In this document: positions 52,998 through 61,746 of the stretch, piece after piece
Layout: each line of letters begins with the position of its first letter
Position numbering within the stretch: the stretch's first letter is position 1
Assembly (NCBI RefSeq): GCF_900143695.1
Contig: NZ_FRFE01000013.1
Span: 62,001 to 126,000, forward strand
Direction of reading: 5' to 3'
DNA length: 64,000 bases
Source of the DNA: Desulfopila aestuarii DSM 18488
Lineage (GTDB): Bacteria; Desulfobacterota; Desulfobulbia; Desulfobulbales; Desulfocapsaceae
Notes under the pieces: generated by a model
Seen by the model: only the letters and a program-made list of their open reading frames with translations
The model's database searches: none
Told to the model about the DNA's origin: nothing
Translations under genes and position numbers: made by a program

Positions 52998-54083
52998 ATG
53001 GCCAATATCACCTTAAAGGAAATTGCCCACTCGTACACAGGAGAATCGGAAAATCCTGATGACTTCGCCTTAAAAAGGCTGGATCTCACCTGGCGCGATG
53101 GCGGCGCTTATGCATTGCTGGGCCCTTCCGGCTGCGGTAAGACTACCCTGTTGAACATCATCTCAGGATTGTTGATACCCACCCGAGGGCAGATCCTCTT
53201 TAACGACCAGGATGTCACCAGACTCTCAACTGAGCAGCGCAATATTGCTCAGATCTTCCAGTTTCCTGTAATCTACGACACGATGACGGTGTTTGAGAAC
53301 CTGGCATTTCCTCTCAAAAACCGTGGACGATCCAAAAAAGAGATCGAACCGCGCGTCATCGCCCTGGCCCAGATGCTCGGGCTTGAGAATAGTCTGCACA
53401 CCAAGGCCCAGCATCTCACCGCCGATTTAAAACAGAAGATCTCCCTTGGCCGCGGCCTCATTCGCCAGAGTGTCAACGCCATCCTGTTTGACGAACCGCT
53501 CACCGTCATCGACCCGCAGATGAAATGGGAGCTGCGCTCGCAGCTCAAACATCTGCATAAGAAATTCGGCTTCACCATGATCTATGTCACCCATGACCAG
53601 ACCGAGGCGCTGACCTTTGCCGACGAGGTTGTGGTAATGTATGAAGGCAAGATCGTTCAGGTAGGAACCCCTGAAGAGCTCTTTGAAAAACCGGCACACA
53701 CCTTTGTCGGCTACTTCATTGGCTCTCCGGGCATGAACATCGTTCCCTGCGAGCTGCAAGGCAGGACAGCCCTGGTCAAGGGGCAGTCGATCGATCTTGG
53801 AACCAGCTATGCCAGCCCGACTTCGAAAAACGTCAAACTGGGTGTCCGGCCCGAGCATCTTTCCCTCAACCCTCCGGGTGAGGAAGGGTTGCCGGTACGG
53901 ATCGTCAAGGTTGACGATATCGGTCGACACAAAATCGTCAAGGTGGCGCTGGATGATGCCATTTTCAACGTCATCATGCCGGAAGTAGCCGCCATGACCG
54001 GCGATATGGGATCGCTTGTCATGAGCAGCGATCATGTGAACATCTACGTCGATGAAAATCGCGTAACAGGAGGAACACTGTGA
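52998..54083 (+). CDS. glpT: glycerol ABC transporter ATPase GlpT
   Basis: A 361-residue ATPase that pairs with GlpS. Walker A (Gly-Pro-Ser-Gly-Cys-Gly-Lys-Thr) is at 42-49, Walker B with Glu166, and the switch His199 in Val-Thr-His-Asp-Gln are intact. The signature at 140-144 reads Leu-Thr-Ala-Asp-Leu instead of Leu-Ser-Gly-Gly-Gln, so it is degenerate. Hence GlpT supplies a good ATP-binding face and GlpS the good signature. The ATG at 52998 has AGGAG upstream, and the gene overlaps glpP by 4 bases. The name follows the Rhizobium operon and is unrelated to the E. coli GlpT antiporter. Confidence 0.9.
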   Translation: MANITLKEIAHSYTGESENPDDFALKRLDLTWRDGGAYALLGPSGCGKTTLLNIISGLLIPTRGQILFNDQDVTRLSTEQRNIAQIFQFPVIYDTMTVFENLAFPLKNRGRSKKEIEPRVIALAQMLGLENSLHTKAQHLTADLKQKISLGRGLIRQSVNAILFDEPLTVIDPQMKWELRSQLKHLHKKFGFTMIYVTHDQTEALTFADEVVVMYEGKIVQVGTPEELFEKPAHTFVGYFIGSPGMNIVPCELQGRTALVKGQSIDLGTSYASPTSKNVKLGVRPEHLSLNPPGEEGLPVRIVKVDDIGRHKIVKVALDDAIFNVIMPEVAAMTGDMGSLVMSSDHVNIYVDENRVTGGTL

Positions 54084-54961
54084 TCCAGAAACAGGTAAAT
54101 CAGAAGGCATGGTTTATGGTCCTGCCTGTATTTCTCATCGTGGCCTTCAGTGCCGTCATTCCACTTATGACCGTCGTCAACTACTCGGTCCAGGACACAT
54201 TCGGCAACAACGTGTTTTCCTGGTACGGCCTTGGCTGGTTTGAGGAAATCATTCATTCTCCCCGTTTTCATGACGCGTTCTTACGTCAGCTGCTCTTTTC
54301 CGGAATCATTCTCGCTATCGAGATTCCTTTAGGCATCTGCATTGCCCTCGCCATGCCCAAAAAAGGCTGGGGAGTTCCCGTCTGCCTCGTGACCATGGCC
54401 CTGCCGCTACTCATCCCCTGGAACGTTGTCGGCACTATCTGGCAGATTTTTGGCCGGGTTGACATCGGACTGCTGGGTCACACCCTGGCTCAAATGGGTA
54501 TAAATTACAACTATGTCCAGGATCCTCTGGCTGCGTGGCTCACCGTTATCGTCATGGATGTCTGGCACTGGACCAGCCTGGTGGTACTGCTCTGCTATGC
54601 CGGTCTCTGTTCCATTCCCGATGCCTATTACCAGGCTGCAAAGATCGATGGCGCCACCCGCTTGGCTGTTTTCCGTTACATCCAGCTGCCGAAAATGCAG
54701 CGGGTTCTCTTAATCGCCGTCCTGCTCCGATTCATGGATTCGTTCATGATATATACCGAGCCATTTGTCATCACCGGCGGCGGCCCCGGCAATTCGACCA
54801 CCTTCCTCTCCATCGATCTGGTGAAGATGGCTATTGGCCAGTTCGATCTCGGCCCGGCCGCGGCGATGTCTCTTATCTATTTCCTCGTTATCCTCTTGCT
54901 CTCCTGGGTATTCTACACCGTTATGAGCAACGTCGGAGAAGAGTCCAAAGGAGGACACTGA
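54080..54961 (+). CDS. glpP: glycerol ABC transporter permease GlpP
   Basis: A 293-residue MalF-type permease with six helices. The EAA loop near 200-215 reads Tyr-Gln-Ala-Ala-Lys-Ile-Asp-Gly-Ala-Thr. The gene starts with a GTG that overlaps the glpT stop codon, with AGGAGG 6 bases before it. With GlpQ it forms the membrane channel. It is followed one base later by glpQ. Confidence 0.9.
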   Translation: MIQKQVNQKAWFMVLPVFLIVAFSAVIPLMTVVNYSVQDTFGNNVFSWYGLGWFEEIIHSPRFHDAFLRQLLFSGIILAIEIPLGICIALAMPKKGWGVPVCLVTMALPLLIPWNVVGTIWQIFGRVDIGLLGHTLAQMGINYNYVQDPLAAWLTVIVMDVWHWTSLVVLLCYAGLCSIPDAYYQAAKIDGATRLAVFRYIQLPKMQRVLLIAVLLRFMDSFMIYTEPFVITGGGPGNSTTFLSIDLVKMAIGQFDLGPAAAMSLIYFLVILLLSWVFYTVMSNVGEESKGGH

Positions 54962-54962
54962 T

Positions 54963-55760
54963 ATGAAAACGAAATGGATTGTCCCAACCTTATATATCAT
55001 TTTTCTGCTCCTGCCCATTTACTGGCTGTTGAACATGAGCCTGAAGAACAACACCGAGATTCTGTCTGTTTTCAGTCTCTGGCCCCAGGACCTGACACTT
55101 GACAATTACCGGGTCATCTTCAACGATCCATCATGGTATTCCGGGTACATCAACTCAATGATCTACGTTTCCATCAACGTGGTCATCTCTGTATCCTGTG
55201 CCTTACCTGCCGCCTATGCCTTTTCTCGCTATAGTTTCTTAGGCGACAAGCACCTCTTTTTCTGGCTGCTCTCCAACAGAATGGCACCGCCAGCGGTTTT
55301 TGCCCTGCCGTTTTTCCAGCTCTACTCGTCGGTCGGCCTGTTCGATACGCACCTGGCCGTGGCACTGGCGCATTGTCTGTTCAACCTGCCGCTGGCGGTC
55401 TGGATTCTTGAAGGCTTCATGTCCGGCATACCAAAGGAAATTGATGAGACGGCCTTTATCGACGGCTATTCATTCCCCAAATTTTTCGTCAAAATCTTTA
55501 TTCCCAATATTGCATCCGGAATCGGCGTTACCGCCTTCTTCTGTTTCATGTTTTCTTGGGTTGAGCTGCTCCTGGCCCGGACCCTGACCTCGGTCAACGC
55601 AAAGCCCATTTCAGCCATCATGACCAGAACGGTTTCCGCCTCCGGCCTTGACTGGGGCGTACTTGCAGCTGCAGGCATGCTGACTATCGTTCCCGGAGCT
55701 CTGGTCATCTGGTTCGTACGAAATCATATTGCCAAGGGATTTGCCCTTGGACGTGTTTAA
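54963..55760 (+). CDS. glpQ: glycerol ABC transporter permease GlpQ
   Basis: A 265-residue MalG-type permease with six helices. The EAA loop appears near 155-170 (Ile-Asp-Glu-Thr-Ala-Phe-Ile-Asp-Gly-Tyr-Ser). It is the second channel subunit and starts one base after glpP. The symbol follows the Rhizobium naming; it is not the glycerophosphodiesterase called GlpQ in E. coli. Confidence 0.9.
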   Translation: MKTKWIVPTLYIIFLLLPIYWLLNMSLKNNTEILSVFSLWPQDLTLDNYRVIFNDPSWYSGYINSMIYVSINVVISVSCALPAAYAFSRYSFLGDKHLFFWLLSNRMAPPAVFALPFFQLYSSVGLFDTHLAVALAHCLFNLPLAVWILEGFMSGIPKEIDETAFIDGYSFPKFFVKIFIPNIASGIGVTAFFCFMFSWVELLLARTLTSVNAKPISAIMTRTVSASGLDWGVLAAAGMLTIVPGALVIWFVRNHIAKGFALGRV

Positions 55761-55773
55761 GAAGGAGGCTCGC

Positions 55774-56055
55774 ATGGACTTCAGCTGGATGGCATGGACC
55801 AAACCCACGGCATACTTTTTCCTTACCATTTTATGTTTTCTCATCACACTTACCGTGTGGGAGATAAAAGTTCCGGGAGGCAACCCGAGAAACAGTGTGC
55901 TCGGCTTTGAGACCACACGCGGGGACAGGCTGTTCATGTCCCTGTTGGGATCTGCCTACATTCATATTTTCTGGATCGCGCTCACTTCCGCCAGTGTCTG
56001 GTGGGCGTTTGCGATCGCGATTCTGTTTGCAATCTGTGTGTTTAGTTTTGTGTAG
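55774..56055 (+). CDS. glpU: small membrane protein GlpU (DUF2160)
   Basis: A 93-residue protein from the ATG at 55774, with a strong GAAGGAGG upstream; an in-frame start further left would overlap glpQ. Two or three helices are predicted, with Thr-Lys-Pro-Thr-Ala-Tyr-Phe-Phe at the start and Thr-Thr-Arg-Gly-Asp-Arg-Leu-Phe in the connecting loop, the DUF2160 pattern. In this operon type the protein is named GlpU. Its role is unclear; it may stabilise the permease. It lies 13 bases after glpQ. Confidence 0.85.
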   Translation: MDFSWMAWTKPTAYFFLTILCFLITLTVWEIKVPGGNPRNSVLGFETTRGDRLFMSLLGSAYIHIFWIALTSASVWWAFAIAILFAICVFSFV

Positions 56056-56129
56056 GTCGTAGTGAGGTTGTTGTACCGCCGTCGCAAAAGCTGTGGCGGT
56101 TTAATCGCAAAACACTAGAGGAGAAAAAA

Positions 56130-57842
56130 ATGATCAAAAAACTGGCAACAGCAGCAGCAGTAGTAACGATCATGGCAGGTTCCGCCTACGCCGGTATGGA
56201 CGAGGCCAAAACGTGGGTGGATTCTGAGTTCCAACCGTCAACACTCTCCAAAGATGATCAGCTCAAGGAGATGGAATGGTTCGTGAAAGCCGCCGAACCG
56301 TTCAAAGGCATGGAAATCAATGTCGTTTCTGAAACAATCACCACCCATGAGTACGAATCAAAGACTCTCGCCAAGGCGTTTTCTGAGATTACCGGTATCA
56401 AGTTGACCCACGACCTTATCGGCGAGGGTGACGTTATCGAGAAACTGCAGACCCAGATGCAGTCCGGCAAAAACATCTATGATGCCTTCATCAACGATTC
56501 CGACCTTATCGGTACCCACTTCCGCTATCAGCAGGTTGTTCCTCTGACCGACTACATGACCGGCGAAGGCAAGGACGTTACCAACCCGATGCTCGATGTC
56601 GATGACTTTATCGGCAAGACCTTTACCACTGGCCCGGATGGCAAACTTTACCAGATTCCGGATCAGCAGTTCGCGAACCTCTACTGGTTCCGTTACGACT
56701 GGTTCAAACGTCCTGACCTACAGGCGAAATTCAAAGAGATTTACGGCTACGACCTTGGCGTACCTGTCAACTGGTCCGCCTATGAGGATATCGCCGAGTT
56801 CTTCTCAGAGAAAGTAAAAGAGATCGACGGTGTACGCGTATACGGCCATATGGATTACGGCAAGAAAGATCCTTCTCTTGGCTGGCGTTTCACCGATGCA
56901 TGGTTCTCCATGGCTGGTGCCGGCGACAAGGGCATCCCGAACGGTCTGCCGGTTGATGAATGGGGTATTCGTGTAGAAGGCTGTAATCCAGTCGGTTCTT
57001 CTGTTTCCCGCGGTGGTGCCACCAACGGCCCTGCTGCTGTTTACGCCCTTACCAAATATGTTGATTGGCTGAAGAAATATGCACCGCCCGAAGCAGCCGG
57101 CATGACCTTCTCTGAAGCAGGCCCGGTTCCTGCCCAGGGTGCAATCGCTCAGCAGATCTTCTGGTACACCGCGTTCACCGCAGATATGGCCAAACCCGGC
57201 ACCCCGGTTGTTGACGAGAATGACAACCCGAAATGGCGTATGGCTCCTTCCCCACATGGTCCGTACTGGGAAGAAGGTATGAAACTTGGCTATCAGGATG
57301 CCGGTTCCTGGACTCTGATGAAATCTACCCCGGAAGATCGTCGTAAGGCCGCCTGGCTCTATGCCCAGTTCGTCATCTCCAAGACCGTCAGCCTCAAGAA
57401 GACCCATGTTGGTTTGACCCCGATCCGCGAAAGCGACATCCAGCACGAGTCCTTCACCGAGCGCGCCCCGAAACTTGGTGGTCTGGTGGAATTCTACCGC
57501 AGCCCGGCCCGTGTCCAGTGGACCCCGACCGGCACCAACGTACCTGACTATCCGAAACTTGCTCAGCTCTGGTGGCAGAACGTAGCCGATGCAGTTACCG
57601 GCGACAAGACCCCGCAGCAGGCTTTGGATTCACTGGCCGAGCAGCAGGATAAGGTTATGGAGCGTCTTGAGAAATCCGGTGTCCAGGGCGAATGCGGCCC
57701 GAAACTCAACAAGCCGCAGGATCCGTCTTACTGGCTGAACCTGCCGGGTTCCCCGAAAGCCAAAGTGGCCAACGAGAAGCCGAAAGGTATGACCGTCGAT
57801 TACGACGAGCTGGTCAAGAGCTGGGAAGCCGCAAAGAAGTAA
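56130..57842 (+). CDS. glpV: glycerol-binding protein GlpV
   Basis: A 570-residue periplasmic solute-binding protein. Residues 1-21 are a signal peptide ending at Ala-Tyr-Ala. The family 1 binding fold is large, as in GlpV of Rhizobium. Tyr-Gln-Ile-Pro-Asp-Gln-Gln-Phe-Ala-Asn-Leu-Tyr-Trp-Phe-Arg-Tyr-Asp near 178 and a run of Trp and Tyr residues suggest an aromatic pocket for a small polyol. A 74-base gap and a fresh GAGGAG site precede it. Two tandem terminators follow, so most transcripts would end here, before glpK. Codon use in this gene looks notably regular (for example AAA, GGC, CCG, ATC), consistent with high expression. Confidence 0.9.
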   Translation: MIKKLATAAAVVTIMAGSAYAGMDEAKTWVDSEFQPSTLSKDDQLKEMEWFVKAAEPFKGMEINVVSETITTHEYESKTLAKAFSEITGIKLTHDLIGEGDVIEKLQTQMQSGKNIYDAFINDSDLIGTHFRYQQVVPLTDYMTGEGKDVTNPMLDVDDFIGKTFTTGPDGKLYQIPDQQFANLYWFRYDWFKRPDLQAKFKEIYGYDLGVPVNWSAYEDIAEFFSEKVKEIDGVRVYGHMDYGKKDPSLGWRFTDAWFSMAGAGDKGIPNGLPVDEWGIRVEGCNPVGSSVSRGGATNGPAAVYALTKYVDWLKKYAPPEAAGMTFSEAGPVPAQGAIAQQIFWYTAFTADMAKPGTPVVDENDNPKWRMAPSPHGPYWEEGMKLGYQDAGSWTLMKSTPEDRRKAAWLYAQFVISKTVSLKKTHVGLTPIRESDIQHESFTERAPKLGGLVEFYRSPARVQWTPTGTNVPDYPKLAQLWWQNVADAVTGDKTPQQALDSLAEQQDKVMERLEKSGVQGECGPKLNKPQDPSYWLNLPGSPKAKVANEKPKGMTVDYDELVKSWEAAKK

Positions 57843-57857
57843 GCTGACTGTACCATA

Positions 57858-57895
57858 GAATCCCGTGCCAGCCTCCAGGCGGGATTCGTTTTTTC
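57858..57895 (+). terminator. first terminator after glpV
   Basis: A perfect 8-base stem (GAATCCCG with CGGGATTC), a 14-base loop and a run of T residues, 15 bases past the glpV stop. Confidence 0.85.
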
Positions 57896-57897
57896 CT

Positions 57898-57933
57898 GCA
57901 GGCTGGAGGGCATTTCCTCCAGCCTGCTTTTTT
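57898..57933 (+). terminator. second terminator after glpV
   Basis: A perfect 12-base GC-rich stem (57898-57909 with 57916-57927), a 6-base loop and TTTTTT. Part of its left arm can also pair with the loop of the first hairpin. Confidence 0.92.
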
Positions 57934-58182
57934 GTATCTTTATTTTGCCGAAAACGCAGCAGAAAACCTCAAACCGGGTGTTCCACTTGTATGTTGAGAT
58001 TTCCTGCTGCTTTTCCGGGTAAATAAAAGGTAAGCGTCAACAACACATCACGTATTTTGATCAACGTATTTTTTCCTTACGTACTGATCATGTATCGTTC
58101 GTAACCAACTCATGTTTCAGCGTGCCGGCCGCCTCACTTCCACTATTGGGGCCAGGCACAGCCTTGCAGAAGGAGAACAACC

Positions 58183-59670
58183 ATGGCAGCATTCATTCTG
58201 GCAATTGATCAGGGCACAACCTCCAGCAGAGCCATCATCTTCAACAATGACTTTGACATCGTTGCCTCAGCCCAACAGGAATTTACCCAGTATTTTCCAC
58301 AATCCGGTTGGGTCGAGCACGACCCGGAAGAAATCTGGAGCACGACACTTGCCACCTGTCGGCTCGCACTCGAAAAAGCCGGGCTCACCGCCGACCAGAT
58401 CGCTGCCATCGGTATCACCAACCAGCGTGAGACAACCCTGATCTGGGATCGAGAGACCGGTGAGCCCATTCACAAAGCCATCGTCTGGCAGGATCGACGG
58501 ACGGCCGAGTTCTGCAATAAACTGGATGCAGCAGGACATAATCCGACGATTAAAGCCAAAACCGGCCTGCTGCTTGACGCCTATTTTTCCGGGACCAAAA
58601 TCACCTGGATGCTCGACAATGTTGAAGGGGCACGGGAAAAGGCGGAAGCGGGCAAACTCGCTTTCGGTACCGTAGACACCTTCCTGCTCTGGCGCCTTAC
58701 CGGAGGCAAGGTGCATGCTACCGACGCCACCAACGCCTCCCGCACCATGCTTTTTAATATCCATGAAAACTGCTGGGACAAGGAACTGCTTGAGCTGTTG
58801 AAAGTACCAGCCTCCCTCCTTCCGGAAGTAAAAGACTCTTCAGCTGATTTCGGCACCAGCAATCCAGATCTTCTTGGTGCAGCGATCCCCATTCGAGGTA
58901 TCGCCGGTGACCAGCAGGCGGCTCTCGTCGGCCAGGCCTGTTTCAAACCCGGTATGATCAAATCGACCTACGGCACCGGCTGCTTTATCGTCTTGAATAC
59001 TGGGAAAGATGCAGTCACCTCCAACAACCGACTGCTCACCACCATTGGTTATCGCTTAAACGGCAAGACCACCTACGCACTTGAAGGATCCATCTTTGTC
59101 GCTGGTGCAGCGGTCCAGTGGATGCGAGACGCCATGGGCATGATCGAGGCCGCCCACGTCATCGGCAAGCTGGCGCGCAAAGCGGATATCAACCAGGATG
59201 TCTATCTGGTTCCGGCTTTCACCGGCTTGGGCGCACCCCACTGGGATCCGGATGCCCGTGGAGCCATCTTCGGCATCACCCGGGCCACTGGCCCTGCAGA
59301 ATTATCCCGCGCCGCACTCGAATCGGTCTGCTACCAGACCAAAGACCTGCTTGAAGCCATGCGCGGAGACTGGGCCGGCATGGGCGACACCACCCTCCGT
59401 GTTGACGGCGGCATGGTGGCTTCCAACTGGACCATGCAGTTCCTCGCCGACATCCTCAACGCCCCGGTTGACCGGCCACAGGTCCTGGAAACCACTGCCG
59501 TAGGCGCTGCCTATCTCGCTGGCCTTTACGAGGGAATTTTTCCGGCACCGGAAGAGTTTGCCGAAAACTGGAAACGGGAATGCCGTTTTGCACCTTGCCT
59601 TGACGAGGATGTCCGGATCCGCAAATACAAGGGCTGGCAGGCCGCTGTCAAACGGACCCTTACCCGCTGA
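58183..59670 (+). CDS. glpK: glycerol kinase
   Basis: A 495-residue FGGY-family kinase that phosphorylates glycerol to sn-glycerol-3-phosphate, the substrate of GlpD and the inducer of GlpR. [10 protein letters not shown] at 8-17, Asn-Gln-Arg-Glu-Thr-Thr near 83 and [10 protein letters not shown] near 240 match GlpK closely. Length is standard. The ATG at 58183 has AAGGAG upstream. It is separated from glpV by tandem terminators and probably has its own promoter around 58060-58110, where a CGTTCGTAA element could be a GlpR half-site. Confidence 0.96.
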   Translation: MAAFILAIDQGTTSSRAIIFNNDFDIVASAQQEFTQYFPQSGWVEHDPEEIWSTTLATCRLALEKAGLTADQIAAIGITNQRETTLIWDRETGEPIHKAIVWQDRRTAEFCNKLDAAGHNPTIKAKTGLLLDAYFSGTKITWMLDNVEGAREKAEAGKLAFGTVDTFLLWRLTGGKVHATDATNASRTMLFNIHENCWDKELLELLKVPASLLPEVKDSSADFGTSNPDLLGAAIPIRGIAGDQQAALVGQACFKPGMIKSTYGTGCFIVLNTGKDAVTSNNRLLTTIGYRLNGKTTYALEGSIFVAGAAVQWMRDAMGMIEAAHVIGKLARKADINQDVYLVPAFTGLGAPHWDPDARGAIFGITRATGPAELSRAALESVCYQTKDLLEAMRGDWAGMGDTTLRVDGGMVASNWTMQFLADILNAPVDRPQVLETTAVGAAYLAGLYEGIFPAPEEFAENWKRECRFAPCLDEDVRIRKYKGWQAAVKRTLTR

Positions 59671-59678
59671 TAATCCTC

Positions 59679-59718
59679 TTTGGAGGCTCCAGCCGCATTT
59701 GCCGGAGCCTCCAAATTT
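59679..59718 (+). terminator. terminator after glpK
   Basis: A perfect 12-base stem (59679-59690 with 59704-59715), a 13-base loop and a short T-run, immediately after the glpK stop. Confidence 0.75.
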
Positions 59719-59925
59719 CCAATACCTTTCCTCTTTTCCTTGCCGATCTTTAACACGAATTTCATCTCTTCCTAATAGAATACCTCTAATGTGCTGATGT
59801 CTTTTTCATCAGCCGTAGGCCATTATTTCATACGACCCCTCCTGATACCACAACGGAGGCTTTAACGTTGAGCTGGCTTTGCACAGGCTGTATTTATTCA
59901 CATTTTCCTGTGGTTCAATTCTGCA

Positions 59926-61746
59926 ATGCCAGACAATTCTTCCGCTCGGCCAGGCTTCCTTACCGTTGGCTTCAAGATTCTGATAGTTGTCGCCCTTGCT
60001 TCTAATCTATTCATCGGCGCATTACTTTATGTGAACATCCAGTCAAGCAAAACCGTCGAGAATAATGTCGATGAATTGCTGGGAATCCAAGAAAAACTCA
60101 GCTCAAACCTTCGGGGTGCCATTGTTGCCCTGCAGGACGAATTTCTTCATTTACCTGATTTTTTTCATATCGATCCTCACACCCAGATTCTTGCAGCAAT
60201 TGGGGAAAACTTCTCCATCTCAGGCAGGCAACTTCTTAAAGGCCGGGAAGCCTATTCAAACGTTTACTCTCGTAAAGAGCGGCGTGACCTTGCCCAGAAC
60301 AGATATGTCGTCCAGGCCACCAAAGACGATCTCACAGTTTCCTGCGGAATAGCAGATAACGGTGGCAATTTCAGCGATACGGTCGAACGGCTTACTCTAG
60401 CAAGCAGCAACCCGACCGAAGACGCAGCCCGCCTCCTCGATCTGATTGAATCGATAACCATCGAGTTGAACAGTAGTGACGCGCTGAAAAAAAGAGTTTT
60501 GGAGCTCAGCGCCAAAATAGCCGATTCGAGCCTAAAAGCGGAAGTGACAAGAAACGAAATCCTTTCCCATGTCGAGGAGATCAGGAACAAGGAGCAAGCC
60601 CTGCAAGCTATTCGTAGCCAGCAGCGCACCTTTACCAACGGCATGGGCGCAGTCGCCGTTATTGCCAACATGATTGTTCTCTTTATCCTGGTTCGTCGAA
60701 TTGTTGAAAAACCGCTCCGAAACCTTGCCTTGACTATCGAAGAAATTCGAACGGGTCACGCCCCGATGGTTCCCTATCTACATCGTAGAGACCAGATTGG
60801 CATACTGGCTGGGGCCATCAGTAACTTCCGTGAAGCATTACTTGAAATCCAGCGGGAAAATGAGCGTAAGGCTCGAGAAAAGGTCATTTTTGAAGAGATG
60901 TTCGATAACATCACCGCCATGGTCCATACCCTCGACGCAAAGGCCAAGACACTGGTCAGTACAGCAGAGACCCTGCAGGAACTTGCAAGCACAACGGAGG
61001 AGCAGTCGGAAAGTGTTACCAGTCGGGCCGCCGAAACGGCACTGCACACCACAACGGTGGTCGACTCAACCACCAACCTGCAGCAGGCATTTCAGGATAT
61101 CCAATGTGAAATTGAGAACCAGAACAGTATCGTCTCCCACATCGCAGAGAGCAATAGACACTCAAGAACATATATCCATGGTCTTGGCGAGTCCATCCAG
61201 GCGATTCACACTATTATCGATGCGGTTGGCGATATCACCGACCAGACCAGACTCCTCGCCTTAAACGCCACAATTGAAGCGGCCAGGGCCGGCTCTGCAG
61301 GCAAAGGTTTTGGTGTGGTAGCCAGCGAAGTGAAATTACTTTCCCAAAAGACCGACCAGGCCACCATCGATATTATGTCTAAGATCAAGGCTATTGAAAA
61401 GTCGAGCGCTGTTTTATTCGCCCACCTTGACAGTATAGATACGCGTATGCAGGATCTTAGCCAGCTCAGCAAGAGTATTACCAACTCAGTTGCTCATCAG
61501 CAGCACGTCACGACGACCATCACAAGTCTCGCCAGCCAGACGTCATTGAATACCACTACCGTTTCAAACGCGACGCGTGAATTCAAAGACGCCGCGGCCA
61601 GTACCAGAAATCATGCATCTCAGGTGCATGGGGTAGCACGCGACATTTCATTACAACTCAGCGACCTTTTACAAAACACTACCCAACAGATTGCCCAGTT
61701 GACCTGTCCCGACAACACCCACATGGAGGGGCCACTGAAAAATTGA
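59926..61746 (+). CDS. methyl-accepting chemotaxis protein
   Basis: A 606-residue chemoreceptor. Helices at about 14-36 and 240-258 enclose a periplasmic, largely helical sensor domain of about 200 residues. A HAMP domain follows (about 259-312), then the long cytoplasmic coiled coil. The signalling tip is around 437-462, with [18 protein letters not shown]. The Thr after Asn-Ala replaces the more common Ala. The ligand is unknown; its place beside glp and lactate-permease genes makes a carbon source plausible but unproven. No chemotaxis kinase genes are nearby. Confidence 0.9.
   Translation: MPDNSSARPGFLTVGFKILIVVALASNLFIGALLYVNIQSSKTVENNVDELLGIQEKLSSNLRGAIVALQDEFLHLPDFFHIDPHTQILAAIGENFSISGRQLLKGREAYSNVYSRKERRDLAQNRYVVQATKDDLTVSCGIADNGGNFSDTVERLTLASSNPTEDAARLLDLIESITIELNSSDALKKRVLELSAKIADSSLKAEVTRNEILSHVEEIRNKEQALQAIRSQQRTFTNGMGAVAVIANMIVLFILVRRIVEKPLRNLALTIEEIRTGHAPMVPYLHRRDQIGILAGAISNFREALLEIQRENERKAREKVIFEEMFDNITAMVHTLDAKAKTLVSTAETLQELASTTEEQSESVTSRAAETALHTTTVVDSTTNLQQAFQDIQCEIENQNSIVSHIAESNRHSRTYIHGLGESIQAIHTIIDAVGDITDQTRLLALNATIEAARAGSAGKGFGVVASEVKLLSQKTDQATIDIMSKIKAIEKSSAVLFAHLDSIDTRMQDLSQLSKSITNSVAHQQHVTTTITSLASQTSLNTTTVSNATREFKDAAASTRNHASQVHGVARDISLQLSDLLQNTTQQIAQLTCPDNTHMEGPLKN

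Noticed and set aside
51897-54083. A defective or pseudogenised glycerol ATPase pair
   Set aside because: The missing switch histidine (GlpS) and signature (GlpT) are complementary and the frames are intact, so specialised asymmetry fits better than decay.
53427-54110. A 227-codon minus-strand frame
   Set aside because: It is the shadow of glpT; the glp operon on the plus strand is unambiguous.
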